DNA of 64,000 bases from Plasmopara viticola (GCA_001695595.3 MBPM02000001.1:1922001-1986000); one strand, 5' to 3'; positions 1 to 12,272 are shown, counted from the stretch's first letter. A program made the numbers and translations. Notes: generated by a model from the letters alone, not told the origin.

Positions 1-1612
1 GCAAGTTGCACAAACTAAGCACGATCTTTGTGTTGCCGTCAATTTATATCACGTCAAAAGAAAGTCTAGGTTTGCCGACCTTAAGCAGCTTTTCGGTCTC
101 GGCAGATCTTTATGCAGCAACGTGTGAGTTGCGGGATTGAGTATATGGCAGATTCAATATGTCTTTCTATTCACTTGCTCATGTGAGGTCATCAAAGCTT
201 ATTGGAGCCAAAAAATGTTCTGGTGTGTATCGCATCGCTTACGAGTCTTTTTCCTTCTCAAGAAGCTTAAGGGTCCAGGATTGCACCAAAATGGCCCCGA
301 AAAACTCAAGGGCGTACACTTGGCTGTGCTATAGTTATATGGGTTTGGCCATGAAAGTGGCTAAGGCTTGATCAATAAAGTGGAGCAAGACCGTGACACA
401 ACCAAATTGCACCTATGACAACCAATTACAATATTCGCCGTGTCAGATTGTCAAAAAAGTCGTTCGTGAGAAAGTTGCAGCCGATTTGTCGCCGTTAATT
501 GCGCACCTAACACTGAGCAACTGAATTTGCATACATTGTTCATGCAGTGCTTTTTAAGGGCATCACCCAGACGGCAAATTTACAAACATATTTATAATGC
601 TTTTCATTTGCTGTTCAGCCGCTCCTTATCCTTTTTTACACACTGTAATCCTTACCGTCGACAACTGCGATTTTACCTTTTCATATTGTGGAAGTAACAG
701 ACTACGCAAAATTGAGCAGCTTCATTCTTCCATAGTGGCACATACTAACTTAATCACGTAATAGCATCTTTTTGCTTTTGTAGGATTAACTTGGTCTTCA
801 GCCGACGTCTTTTCGTATCCTATCCTGCCCTTGTCCCATTTAATAATGTGCTTGCATCAAAATTTCCGTAAATTACCCTTGGTGTATGCCTACATTCAAA
901 CTTCTCATATTACCCCGGTATAAAATTTCATAGCACCGTTATTTTGCCACCACGCTTTTGTATTCTTGTATTTAATTCTTGCCATCACCTTTTTCCTCCC
1001 TTATAACAGTCTTTGGAGCCATATGAAATATTTGAGCTTCGTCATAGGTGGAACAATAACGCGTCTGGCTCACACGCTCCTTGTTTTTATATTCGTTCGG
1101 TCGGCATTATTCATGGATGAATAAACCACGATAAGTACATTTTTGTAGAATAACTTGATATGTCGGATTGTTCAACTTTGCTTGCTTAAATAATACTATC
1201 TACTCTGACATTTTGGAGTACGTTTATGACTTGATCATGCTGCTCAAAGGGTGTCAATGTTCTCTAGACGTCTAGTTTTAATCGTCGTGTCGTGATCGAG
1301 TCCGTTCTTTTTGCTCACGCTATAGTCAGTTGCAATTGTGACTAGCGGTTAAAAAGGAAAATAGCCTACAGTTGCATTAGTCATCATTAGTCATCATCTG
1401 ACTAGTTTCTATATTCTTTAATAAAGCTCGTTAGTATAGCTACGAAAAAATTACATATGAGTTGCAAAGACGGCGCATTTTTATTTTTCTAGAATTCTAC
1501 AATGTTCGAAGATACTCAGTCAACGCAAAGTTGACGTGTACTGTAATGTTCAAATCGTAATTGTACCTGCTTCAAACAAGCCGACAAGATAAATTACTTC
1601 TCGACCACCGCA
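1..1612. other. Gene-free, AT-rich stretch
   Basis: No reading frame in this stretch shows a recognisable domain or a coherent exon. The two overlapping 65-70 codon ORFs near 137-371 are unlike any family I know. A 10-bp unit (ttagtcatca) occurs twice in a row near 1378-1397. I see nothing else. Confidence 0.5.
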
Positions 1613-2156
1613 ATGAACATCGTGTTTGTCTGCACGAGCAACACATGTCGCTCGCCAGCGTCGGAGCAATTTGCCGTCAAATACTTTCGTCGCAAGCTCA
1701 AAATGTCGCGCCAGCAACAAGAAGGAAAGGGGATTGTTATTCGGTCGGCAGCGTAAGTCGCGCAATAGTAATAGAATAGCTAACATTTGCATAGATATTG
1801 TGATCTTGCTGTGCTCGAGCAGCTTAACGGATGTTTTTGACCCTGAGGGCTCTCCAGTGTCCAAGCACGCCGTCAACGTGATGAAAAAGTATCAGCTTGA
1901 CTTGTCGAATCACCGCTCGCAGCTTTTGACGGAAAAAATGTGCTTGGAGGCTGATTACGTCGTGTGCGTTGCCAGCGGGATGACGTATAAGGTCACGGAG
2001 AAGTTTCCAAAGATCAAGGAACGAGATGGTGTGCTATGTACCTATACGCGAGACGTACCTGACCCATGGCACATGTCTTACGCCACCTATAAGGAAAACA
2101 TAGCACAAATCGAGAGTTTGACGCGGGAATTTTTAGATAAACACATTACGTGGTAA
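1613..2156 (+). CDS. Low-molecular-weight protein tyrosine phosphatase
   Basis: Two exons, 1613-1752 and 1823-2156, with a 70-bp GTAAGT...CAG intron, give a 157-residue protein, the normal size for this family. The P-loop CTSNTCRS at residues 7-14 fits the CX5R(S/T) signature, with Cys7 as nucleophile and Arg13 binding phosphate. The downstream VPDPW motif supplies the usual general-acid aspartate. The family dephosphorylates phosphotyrosine in the cytosol. The start was chosen because the P-loop lies only six residues from this Met, as is typical. The intron restores the frame after the SAA segment and leads into LTDVFDPEGSP, the usual position of the substrate loop. The P-loop resembles bacterial (YwlE-type) enzymes more than animal ones, but transfer cannot be judged by eye. 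No close neighbour suggests a pathway. Family assignment is secure; the substrate is unknown. Confidence 0.9.
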
Positions 2157-3630
2157 CAGGTTGCAGTGCCTGCTCAAGCTACAAATTATATCTTCGCCGA
2201 AATGACCGAGATGAATAGTGTAATCAAACAAAGGCGTTCTTACCATAGCAGACCGCCATACTTACGGCTAGGACCAGACAAATTTGCGTCTAAATTGTAG
2301 GATAGCTCCGACAGAGAAAAAATACATTACAAATGATTTGAAATGTTTGATTGGCGGAGGAGGTATCGAGCTGAAAGGGTCATTTTAATCCGTAGCAAAC
2401 GGCAGGCCTAGGCTAAATACCTGCACTCAAATTCGTGTGTCGGGCAATGAAATTATCAGGCAAAAATCCAAAATGCAAAACTTGCATGAATATCACGTTT
2501 TGGAGCGGTACCTCAAGTAAAAAAAATCTTGATGCTCCAAAAAAATTTTTTTAGCCCTTTTGAAATAAAATTTTTGGTTGCTCCCAATAGCCCTTTTTCC
2601 TCCAACTTTTTTAGCTAATTAATGCTCCAACATACAAATCGTCGGGAATAGACTCAGACTGCACGGGTCGCTGTGAGAAAAAATGTTAATTGAGCTCATA
2701 TTTGCGTGGATAAGAAGAAAAATGATTAAGCAATACAAAAGCAAAATCTATGCTTAAGCACCCAGTCAAAATAAAGCGTGCACAAGCACATTTAGCGAGC
2801 GAGAAATTCGCGAAAGTTGCGTAAATGTAGTACTACCTCCCCTCGTACGCACATTTGAAGAAAATGGGCCTTTATATAATCAAGGTCAGCTGATTTGAAA
2901 ACTAGCCTAATTTTTTTTCTAATTTGACGAATAAGCTGGTCTCCACTTTTTCTTTAAGAAGGGTGTTGATACAGCTAAATGTATCCTGCATATTGATGCC
3001 TAGGGCCGTTCGTGTTGTTGGCGGTTGGTCGCAATCTACGATCAAAGCTGTTTGAGCTCTTTTACTACCTGGCTTTTCCGCCTTCACCATTGTCGATGCC
3101 GCATATGTAATGAAGTGACACAATTCCTGATGGTTGTTGTCGGTCATTGACACAAACAGTTGCCACTATCGCGGTGTCCCTCTGAAACTTGATGACATAC
3201 GGCCTTAGAATACGAACCGAGCAGAACCAGTATATACCAATAGCAAAGATAAAATCCGGTATTCACAGAAAATGTTTACGAGATACTGTAGGCATCATGA
3301 GTCACCAATGACAGCCGACCACAGTACCTTTATATAAAAGTCAGCGTGAGAGTCATTACTTTTTGCAACTTCCTCCCACTTATTTATATTATTATCTACA
3401 TACTATATACCCTTTTATAAGTATATATATTGAATATTGATTAAAATGTAAGGAATCAGGTGACTCAAGTAACAGAGATCTTTCTACAATGACTTAAGGA
3501 ACGGATAGATATCGAAATGAAATACGCTGATGAGTCATTATAGGAGCGCTTCAGAGGGTGACATCATAAGAAATATAATCTTAAGCGAAGAATATATAGT
3601 ATATAAAAAACATAACCATCGTCATATAAT
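2157..3630. other. Gene-free stretch with AT-rich runs
   Basis: No supported gene. Around 2505-2630 there are runs of A and T with the word gctccaa repeated in both orientations, possibly the remains of a small repeat. 3380-3440 is a stretch of TA-rich simple sequence. The 83-codon ORF on the minus strand near 2902-3153 has no recognisable domain. Confidence 0.4.
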
Positions 3631-4345
3631 TTGTGTAAATTCATCAAGAGCAGCGGGGAGCAGCGTAAGCTTGCTCACAACAAAATACGATGCGGAACGA
3701 ATCCGATTATTATCGATTGGAAATTTTTTGTCGTGAAAAATAGTACAGTTAAAGAACTGTCTCCACAAGTGAATATCCGTGTCGTCGCTGAGGTTGTCGA
3801 TACACCAGCGCCATCGGTGATCGAGCCTGTCGAGGCCTCAAATGTCGAAGTAAGCAAAGTTCCAGAATTGGATAAGTCGATTGTCGCACTGGCGGTCACG
3901 GAGAGCGCAGTATATGGGGAAAATTCCATTCAGATTTGGAAAAAGTGACATTTCGGACGACGGATTTGATACCGACGATGAAGGTGTGTTTATTGCAGCG
4001 ACGACAAAGTTAGCTTCGCCACTATTTGGCTCTGAGCCATTTCGAGCTGTGCGGAGAAGTAATGAGATTCGTGATGACTCATGGACGTATGATTCGGATG
4101 ACTCTTGTAGTGAGGATGATAGCATTGTCGAACATCATATTAAATGCCTGGACAAGGCCTTGCTAGAAGTATTTGAGCGCGTGAGGCAAGCAGGGCAGTA
4201 TGGTGAATACAAGAAAGCGTCCGAGAAAGATGCTACTCAATCACCGATTGAGATCTTTAATCCGACCAAACCAAAAGCCAAGACCACGAATGATGAACTC
4301 ACCAAAAGATCACCAGTGAAGATTTCATCAAGAAGATCATCATGA
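3631..4345 (+). pseudogene. Broken acidic protein frames, unknown, upstream of the helicase relic
   Basis: Two overlapping frames, 3631-3948 and 3881-4345, read as one broken protein. The first carries a Pro/Val/Glu-rich linker (PAPSVIEPVEAS). The second is very acidic and Ser/Asp-rich (DDSWTYDSDDSCSEDDS) and ends in a Lys-rich tail. The same sense strand continues into the helicase relic at about 4480. No family is recognised. It could be the N-terminal or neighbouring part of the same inserted element, or an unrelated low-complexity ORF. The change of frame within an otherwise protein-like composition argues for decay rather than an intact gene. Confidence 0.3.
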
Positions 4346-4479
4346 AGAAGACTGTTAATGACATATTGCTTCTAGACAAGGACCTAAGTCGCAAGTGCAA
4401 CAAGGAGATCTGTACAATTTATCATCGCTGCGCAATGTCACGATTGATGATCCAAACTCGTGCTGCTGATTCGGCATCC

Positions 4480-5389
4480 TGAGTATGTAATCAATCGAGT
4501 TGAGGTATCGCCCGATCATATCAAGTATGTGCTATCTGATAGTAATGACGGTTCTTTGTGAAGCACTTCGCTCATCTAATTCATAAACCGTATGTGAAGA
4601 CGAAGATAGTTCCAATCATAAAAGGAGCGCAGAGGTGTGGTAAGAATTCTGCATTTTATAACTTTCATCGTTGAGTGATTGGCCCTCAAAGTAGTCTTGT
4701 GTGTCCAGCAATAAAAGTATCACTCTTCGGCTCAACGTTATTCGACAGCATAAGCTATCAATTGTACTAGAAGAAGCTTTGACTCAAACAATCGCTTTAT
4801 CAATAGTCAAATGAAGAGTTACATCACTGACGATCACACGCAGATCAAACGCAAGACTATCAAGACTATTGAAGTCAATGACTACGCAAATTATGTGATT
4901 TTGACAAACAATGACTTTAGATCAATCATCGATCGTCGACATATGTGTCTCGCTGCCAGTGAAAGCCGTGTCGGTGATGAATATATTTTGATCACTATTT
5001 CGATACCTTAGCCAATCTCGATGCAGGTCGGGACATATTTTAATTCCTTGCGCGTGCTAATTCGACAGAATTAGAGCCACATGCGTTCACTCTCACGAAG
5101 TATAAAAAGATACTTAAGATAAAGCAAATCAACAACGTGGTAAAGTGGCTCCTCGATATCCATGAGAGACTAAGCAATGAAAAAGTTGACAAAATCAAAA
5201 GCATCGACGTTTAAGTGGTATAATAATCACCGCAGATGGGCTGAAACGAGTGGAGAGTCCCGAACCGTGTCTCTTAATGCATCAAGTGAATTGTTAAAAA
5301 ATGAAGGGAAAGCCAAATCGAAGTATGTTGTTGATAGTGGCAAGCGTTTGAAGTTCCGATATCGCGACAAACTTTATGAGTACAGCTAG
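4480..5389 (+). pseudogene. Decayed D5-type superfamily 3 helicase (C-terminal half)
   Basis: Pieces in different plus-strand frames line up in the order expected of poxvirus D5/NCLDV or phage P4-type helicases. A Walker A-like KGAQRCGKN is at 4621-4647, preceded by an amphipathic stretch ending in KTKIVPII. A Walker B-like IVLEEAL is at 4761-4781. LKSYITDD-type spacing is followed by the motif C region NDYANYVILTNND at about 4877-4915, then an IIDRRH arginine motif. From 5177 a basic C-terminal segment (KWYNN...) ends at a stop at 5387-5389. At least two frameshifts (near 4805 and just after 4985) and in-frame stops show that it is dead. The family unwinds viral or plasmid DNA during replication. 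No primase domain is visible upstream. The source could be a giant-virus relative, a Polinton-like element or a plasmid; the motifs alone do not decide. Confidence 0.6.
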
Positions 5390-7020
5390 CGCAGTACATC
5401 GAGAGGAAAATGATATCGGAGCTATCGGTAATCTTCGATAACAAATGAAAGTTTATTAGTCATACGCAAAGACAAAAAACGATTGAACTAATGCCGCATC
5501 TACTGAGCTTCTACCCATCTGATAAGCCTCAGGGACTTACAGTAATATATTTTGTCTTTATATTGGTAATGACCGTCGCATTCACATGTAACCTATCCGA
5601 CAAGCCTATCTTTATTCATCTCGTTTTATTGCTTGCCTTTTAATAGCTCGAGTTCCCTTTTTGGCTTCCCGATATCTTTTTGTACTCTTTCTCTCTTTTT
5701 CCCTTCTCAATAGTCCAAGGGAAGGTATCTTATTCACAAAAGCTCTCTTGAATTTGTTGGTCCATAACTTTGTAGGCATGCAGCCGATGGCTATCGGCAA
5801 CGTCATACTGCTTGACCAGTATGACTTTGTGCTCGTACGGACCATACTTTCGGAAGTATGGGTAGACTGCAATTTCGCTTGTTCCTAGTAAATATTGTAT
5901 CGATGGTACTGTCAACCCCTCAAGGGTTGACATGATGACGTCTTAATAAGTCTAAATCCGAGTTTCGCTATCAGCACCGGCTTTTGAAAACGATTAAAAT
6001 TACGCTGTCTCCACAGCTCCACGAGTTAAATATATGCGAATTGTATCAAAGCTACGAAAAAAAATATAGGTAGCAACACGCAATGGGTGACACAGGAGCA
6101 TAGGTGAGTATTGTGTATGGGTAACATAAAAAGGAAATTGGGTTGATGCGAAAGCATTTTTAGTGTCTCATACGACTTCAACGCTGACAAGAAATTTACT
6201 ACCGAGCGAAATTGCCAGCTCAACTGATTGTCATGTCACAGCAAGCACACTCGAATTTAAGTATGTCAAATTTGCAACGAACAAGGGAATTCGTGAAGCT
6301 GGAAACTGTTGATTGGTACTTTTAGCGATAGAAACTTTTGAAGATGTATCTCTTCTCGGTTTTTCATATGACGATGTCATAAATTAGCTTAATAGACAGC
6401 GTACGTTGCGTGGGACCCTGAAGGACATTTGAAGTAATTTAATGCTTGACTTTGTAGATTCTCAAATGTAGTGTCCATTAATAAAACTTCGGGGGGTAAG
6501 CGTACGACCAATCTCGTTTAAAGCACGATGTACTTGTCACCCAGGTGTTGGCTAATGCACGAGAGCAATATGAGCTAATTGATGTCTTCTTCGTCGAAAA
6601 GGCATCGATTGGCAAGGTGAAGAAGTCAAAAGCCACACTTGGCGTCAGTTTTCTGTGCTTGAAAAGCGTGCGAATCTATATATAAGCTTATTGAGATCGC
6701 TGCCGGTGACAAAATTTGACGCGTCATCATTTAAATTATTCAAGCGAGTTAGCTATGAGGGTGGATATCGAAGATTTTAACGTGCGAGGCAAGCTGGACA
6801 ATATGTAAAAAAAAGCGATTAATATGATAACATTTGGATGTTTGGATGCCACTGCGCTAACTAAGGTTCGATTGAAAGATCAAGAGTAGAAGAGACGTTT
6901 CAAAGGATGGACGTCGAGCGATGCATCTAAAAGATTTGATTGTCGAAGCGCTAAAAAAATCCGTTTGTCTATAACTCGAACGGTAATCACGTGAACCAAC
7001 AAAGTGATATTTTTTATGGT
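5390..7020. other. Gene-poor stretch after the helicase relic
   Basis: No domain is recognised. Short plus-strand open segments with protein-like composition, for instance about 6542-6682 (frame reading QVLANAREQYELIDVFF), lie between stops. They may be more remains of the element that carried the helicase. The minus-strand ORFs at 5612-5933 show nothing identifiable. Confidence 0.3.
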
Positions 7021-7500
7021 CTAGTGCTCAGGTTTGGTTGTCTTACTGAGTAAGTGTTTCTTTTTTGCACCAACTGTATTGCGCTTTATTCCGAGCAAAT
7101 CCTTGGTGAGTCATGAATCACCTCTGCAAGAAAACAGAAGCACTACCGACGCACCGACGACTACATTGACGGTCAGTATAGGACACTGCTCGCAAGGGCT
7201 CCCACCCAGCAAATGATGGACGTATACGAGAACCGCGCCTCGACCATGTCCCGCCGGATGCAGGAAGCTATGCAGTGCGAAATTACCTACTCATACACCT
7301 ATCTTAACGAAGGATGGATTTGCTAAATTACATGGATGTATGCTCGTGTTGGTGCTCTAAAATTCTACCATATTAAATTGAGTAAGTTCAGCTACCTGCA
7401 CAAGTGTAATGCTGGCTATGCGAACCTTCATGTGCCTTTGTTAGAAAGGCTTGCATTAGATTCGTTGAAGTACAGGAAAACCTCCTGAAGACACCAGAAT
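7021..7500 (+). pseudogene. Decayed reading frame of unknown family
   Basis: One plus-strand frame stays protein-like for about 480 bases although interrupted by several stops (near 7051, 7114, 7324, 7480). Its longest clear run includes RAPTQQMMDVYENRAS and RRMQEAMQCEITYSYTYLNEGW, followed by LERLALDSLKYRKTS. Because the same frame is kept on both sides of each stop, point mutation of a former gene is more likely than chance. I do not recognise the family. It lies on the same strand as the helicase relic 1.6 kb upstream. Confidence 0.3.
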
Positions 7501-8190
7501 TGGCATTTCCAAATGGGACAAAGCCGTCTATCGACGATTGCAGCACTATCAATCATCTCGGACGCGCAGCACTGCATCTCGACGAGGGCGGACGTTATCG
7601 AATCATTTTGGTCTAGTCCAGACATGTTATGACAATTGATCCGAATTTCTCTTTTTTTGTGACATAGAAGTACTTGCTGGAGTACACACTGATATAGCTC
7701 TGGGTTTATCTGGGTTTTAAAGGTCGACGCACTCAAAATGTTTTGCTAGGCCATCTACGATTCTTAGCAGACCAAAACTCATATAAGGCATAGAACATTC
7801 CCAGCAACTTTTCGAATCGTGGTTCCCGTGCATGATAGTGTTGATACGACGAGTACGGCTGACCATATAGCGGCTGATAGTGCCCGCAGCCTCTGCTGTG
7901 TGCCTATAAGATTAAGAAGCCGCGTAATGTGTTAAAGAATACAATGTGCACTCTGGGATGTCTATCTAGCCTGGAGATCACAACAAAGAAGAGCGACTTC
8001 TCGACGAGATTGAAAGAGCTTGCGCTGAGACGCGCGGCGTATAATCTAACTTCAAAGCTTTAGGGTCACAGTTAATTTGCACTTGAAGGGCATCAAGGTT
8101 CCGTGATCACCCTAAAGAATCGTGGCTTGATCGCCATGGTCGACGTTTAGACGAATCTTGAGCGCGCGCACTCGGTCACGCAAATTTACT

Positions 8191-8246
8191 GCCCCTTATG
8201 ACTAAGACAGCAAAAGTAGCCCCTTATGGCTAAGACAACAAAAGTA
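8191..8246. repeat. Two-copy 28-bp tandem repeat
   Basis: The 28-bp unit beginning gccccttatg and ending caaaagta occurs at 8191-8218 and again at 8219-8246 with two substitutions. A partial third start (gccct) follows. It lies in non-coding sequence. Confidence 0.8.
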
Positions 8247-11088
8247 GCCCTCAATTTCTTTTCTACTGTCATGGCCAGCTGCTATTTCATCTAGAACGCT
8301 TTGTGAGGCAGAAGTGCTCTATTAAGCGCCAGGAGCTTCTTATTAATAGACGCACGCATGTCGGTGGATTCGTATTTACTAATTAGTGGCTGTTATAACT
8401 CATGAGAGCCGATGAAACGGCTCCAATACGGGTCGCTAGGGTCTAGATTCAAGGTAACGGGCACTTTGTATGTAAGCCGCGGACATTGGGGTGTTGGTAG
8501 AAGTGATTTCAAAACTCGCGGTTGATACGCTGTTGCCAAGGCATTTCAAAGAAGAAAATCTACTTTTTTTGAACTTGAGCTTGCAGATGTACGCCAAGTT
8601 AGCTGGGCTTCGGATCGTAACACATTCCGTCCCGCAATCGCTTATCTAACCTGACCGTGGATCTGACAGTACCGAGAAGTGCGCAAGGGTATGTGTGTAC
8701 CACCTTTGCCTTGAAGCTTCTGACGAGGTAGACCAGATTCATCTAGTTACATTCAATGCGGAGCTTAAAGTCGTCGCAAGGTTGCCCTGTCACGATGGCT
8801 CCTTTTGTACCAAGCTTCATTTATAGATGCAACGCAAGGGGCGGCCTCCAGAGAGCCCTCGCGGTGCACAAAGCAGATGAGCATGCTGCTCGGCACCATG
8901 TACTGCATCATACGAATAGTAATCACCTCATCTTTTTCGTCAAGCCTGTTGCATGAAGAGTTGACGTTCCTTGCATATAACGGCGACTTTCGCAGATAGA
9001 TGAGTTTTGGAATTCATTGCCCATCGCCCATTGATTAGCGCGCTGGTAACACAGCCGTCAAAACACGTCAGGAATTTAGCGAGATATGCCGCCTTTGACC
9101 TTCTTCTCTATCAGCTAATTCCAGATTTTGACGACCTCACCAACAAGGTCATCGTAAGTCGATCTTTCGCCATCATAAAAACAATTATCTGTCCTATTTA
9201 GTGGGACATTTTGCATGGCCGGGAGTCTGACGACAAGTATGACATCTTTTGGCATTCTTCCTGGTAATGAGGCTGACTACCATTTGCCATTGCGGGTGAA
9301 TAGCCGGGAAAGTTTTCTAAAGAGTGCACGCAGCGCTTCTCGTCAAATACATCTCTCAAAGTTGGATATTTCAGTGAGCTTGCGAACTACTAGATGGAAT
9401 TAGAGCGATTAGCGCACTTATCGCTGTTGAAGTATTACCCCAAGAGTGGCTGGTTGATGAATGAGCTTTTCAAAGCTCCCACCCGCAACACATGCGAACA
9501 CAGTTGCAGGCACAGCCTTCGTGATAGGCCCAGCCTCAGGCGCAGTGGCTAATTTGGTGGAAAGACATTGTAAAGGTCAGGCGTGGTCACCACTAAAAAC
9601 ACTCAGCATTTTTACTGCCTTTTTGGTCAAATGGTACAATTGTCCTTCTCCGATTTAATCAATTTCCAAGTGGGAATTGTTATCAGTCTGATAATAACTA
9701 GCGTTTTGCTGAAAGAAGCCTTTTGGCTTAATTGCTTGATTCCTGGAACAATTTTAAAGATGAGATAGATATGAATTAGTATGAAAATGCAATTTATTGC
9801 GCACTTTGACCCCTCGAAGATTGGGTTTAGTAAATTGTCGTTCACCGGAAGATCGAGAATCTTTCGGCACGCTTCCTAAGTATGCAGTCCTCATGCCGAC
9901 GGCCGTATTGTCTTCTAAATTAGCTCGGTATTTGGTATACATGTAAGCATAGCTCGGGTAGGTTGCACGACAAGAAGAGGTTTGAATTTTATAAGACTCA
10001 GCGCCATTCGGGGTTTGAACCAATTTCTTATTTAAATAGCATATAAAAATACGGACTCTTCGATTACCACATGAGAAAAATAAAAAACATACCATAGTTG
10101 AGTTGTATGTGCAATAAAGTACTCAGTGCATCGATCATAGAGTAGCAGATGTGTGAGCTTTGTAATATCTTGGGTGACAAGCCGTGCTTTGAATAGCGCT
10201 ACGTTGCTATTTGGTTTGGGCGAGGCTAATGGCTCATAAAACTATAAATCTTCGCACCTCTGAAAAGTGGTCGTGCACCACGCGATTTGATCAGTCGTTC
10301 CCCTTAGTGAAGATTGTCGTCGCAGTGCATAGCCCCACGATGGTGCTTTAGCTCGATTGCATAATCGTTGCATCTGTTTAAGCCCGATACAGAATTCGTA
10401 CGCGACGAAGAATCCAACTACAATGAGTTCAGAAAAAGCGCGTTACGCATTGAGCCGGTTAAAAAATCTTGAGTGGACAGGCGCTTTTCAACACCACGAT
10501 CCAAAATTTATTAGCAACCGAAGGAGATTCGCTGAAGGCGTGGTAATGATATTTACAATCGTGTCGGTGTAATCAGGGTCGAGGATTGATGGCCGCCACT
10601 TGGGCCTGCTCTCTATTGCGAGGCATCTCACTTCTAAACGTGCTCTCAGAAATTAAGAAAACGAGCCCTGCACGCCGCATGTCTCTAATTTATCAATTAC
10701 CGTGTAGTTCTCGTCTCCTATCCCGCATGCTCAACGAAAGCTGATTTTGGGTATCAACCAGGAGTCAATATATATTTCTAATGATAGAAACGTTCAAATG
10801 ATCTAGAAATCAGACTCTGATACAGGGCTGCACTAATGGCGTGTGTGCCTGAATGTCGCGCAGTCGAACCACATACAAATACAGAAAGGTCTGCTCAGTT
10901 AACCCGTACAGCAAAATGGGCACTGGCGTACTGTAATCCTGTTGTCGTGACGCAAATAGGCTGGGCTTCACTTGCAAACTGCGACTCGCGCGTGCGCGAA
11001 TATTCAGTGGCTGCACAGTCCAATTGTCCACCCACGTCACTCTCTTGAGACGGCGTACAGAATTCGCACGTTGTTATAAAGGTGGCGC

Positions 11089-11110
11089 TCTGCTGTCTCC
11101 ATTGTATTTA
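11089..11110 (+). promoter_or_regulatory. Possible initiator element for the PX gene
   Basis: The sequence gtctccattgtatttac resembles the pyrimidine-rich oomycete initiator (Inr, core TCATT with flanking T-rich bases). It lies about 50 bases before the preferred start codon at 11153. It favours that start over the in-frame ATG at 11024, which lies upstream of it. The match is loose. Confidence 0.25.
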
Positions 11111-11152
11111 CCGCACCCAGAGCAGACATACCGAGCGACACACGCAGCGTTT

Positions 11153-12115
11153 ATGAGTATGGGCACGTTTCAGAGTGGAGTCCAAGTGTTTATTCCGGCA
11201 GCGCTCAACCGCCCCACGCACACGCTTTATAGCATCTGCATGCAAGTACAGCCCACAAACCAAGAGTGGACTGTCAATCGTCGCTACTCGCAATTCCTGC
11301 AGTTGCGAAGGAGCATCCAACACAAGCTCGCCGCACACTGTTCCTCGTGTGCCAACTGTGCTAGTTTTAATCGTGCCCTCAGCAACTTCCGATTCCCGAG
11401 TAAATCACTAATGCGCACGAATGCAATAGTACGTTACCGCGTCGCGACGCTCCAGGATTTTCTCAAGCTTCTGGTAGAGCGCGTGTATAATGACCTCTCT
11501 AAATGTGGTGTCTGTGGCGAGGAGACTAAAGCCTTGATGCGGCCATTCCTTATTCGAGGAGCGCAGCCAATGAATGGCTCTATTATATCGAAAATCAACA
11601 AGTCGCTTTCGCTCGAGTCGTATGCCGTCGTGGACCAGCCAGTGATGCCCGTTCCCGAGCCGGCCCCGCTCATCTCGCCCTCGCTGATTGGTAGGGAACT
11701 ATTTAGTGCCAGCAAGTCGTCTAGCAAGCCCATTTTTACCCAGAGTCAAAGTAAATCGATCTTTTCGAGCAGCAATGGGCTAATGAGCACGTGTGAAAGT
11801 ACGCGATCAGATGATGCTTCCACACAGCCAAACGATTCAGAGGACCCAATCATGGACTACCCAGACAGTGATGAGGATGGTTACGGAAAGAAGTATGACG
11901 ACCAACGCTGCTACGACGAAGGCATTCCTTTAGAAGAAGCGATGCAGCAAGTGGTTGTGCCCACAGGTGTAAGACTTACGTGCGAAGAAGTAGTTGTACG
12001 ACTTACATCAATGTGGGCCGCTTATGACCTAAATGAGGCGCTTACAGCCTTACCACCCGAGCGGCTTTCACAGCAAGTCACTTTCCCTGTAGACGAGAAG
12101 GAGTACGCGTTCTGA
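11153..12115 (+). CDS. PX (phox) domain protein
   Basis: Single exon, 320 residues from ATG 11153; the frame stays open upstream to an ATG at 11024. Residues about 8-113 form a PX domain: FIPAALNRPTHTLYSI strands, the RRYSQF basic motif at 43-48 that usually contacts phosphoinositide, FPSKSLM at 81-87, then R94 and the helix LQDFLKLLVERV. PX domains bring proteins to endosomal membranes by binding PI3P. The C-terminal 200 residues are Ser-rich and acidic, with no second domain seen; the extreme C-terminus (LTSMWAAYDLNEALTALPPE) looks helical. An insert inside the PX domain carries CSSCANC, and CGVC follows at 118-121. It ends 157 bases from the convergent FtsZ stop. The domain is clear; the partner is unknown. 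Confidence 0.88.
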   Translation: MSMGTFQSGVQVFIPAALNRPTHTLYSICMQVQPTNQEWTVNRRYSQFLQLRRSIQHKLAAHCSSCANCASFNRALSNFRFPSKSLMRTNAIVRYRVATLQDFLKLLVERVYNDLSKCGVCGEETKALMRPFLIRGAQPMNGSIISKINKSLSLESYAVVDQPVMPVPEPAPLISPSLIGRELFSASKSSSKPIFTQSQSKSIFSSSNGLMSTCESTRSDDASTQPNDSEDPIMDYPDSDEDGYGKKYDDQRCYDEGIPLEEAMQQVVVPTGVRLTCEEVVVRLTSMWAAYDLNEALTALPPERLSQQVTFPVDEKEYAF

Positions 12116-12272
12116 ATGTATCATTAATTCTACATTTGTAATACGCGCTAAGTATGAAGAAGTCGGTATGAAACCGGTATGTATCCGAGCAGTCGATATA
12201 GTGCCGGTACATTTACCGATTAGACGAAACCAATGGCAAGTTTCACTTTTTGTTCCAACTTTCATGCTACTC

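Larger units (their letters stand above)
7501..11152. other. Gene-poor stretch with short ORFs only
   Basis: Nothing identifiable. Plus-strand open segments around 8750-9660 and a 60-70 codon ORF at 10357-10572 (containing MSSEKARYALSRLKNLEW, ending beside a possible GTAATG donor) might be exons or relics, but no family or splice partner could be established. A short tandem repeat lies at 8191-8246 (separate entry). The minus-strand ORF at 9754-10095 is unrecognised. Confidence 0.35.
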
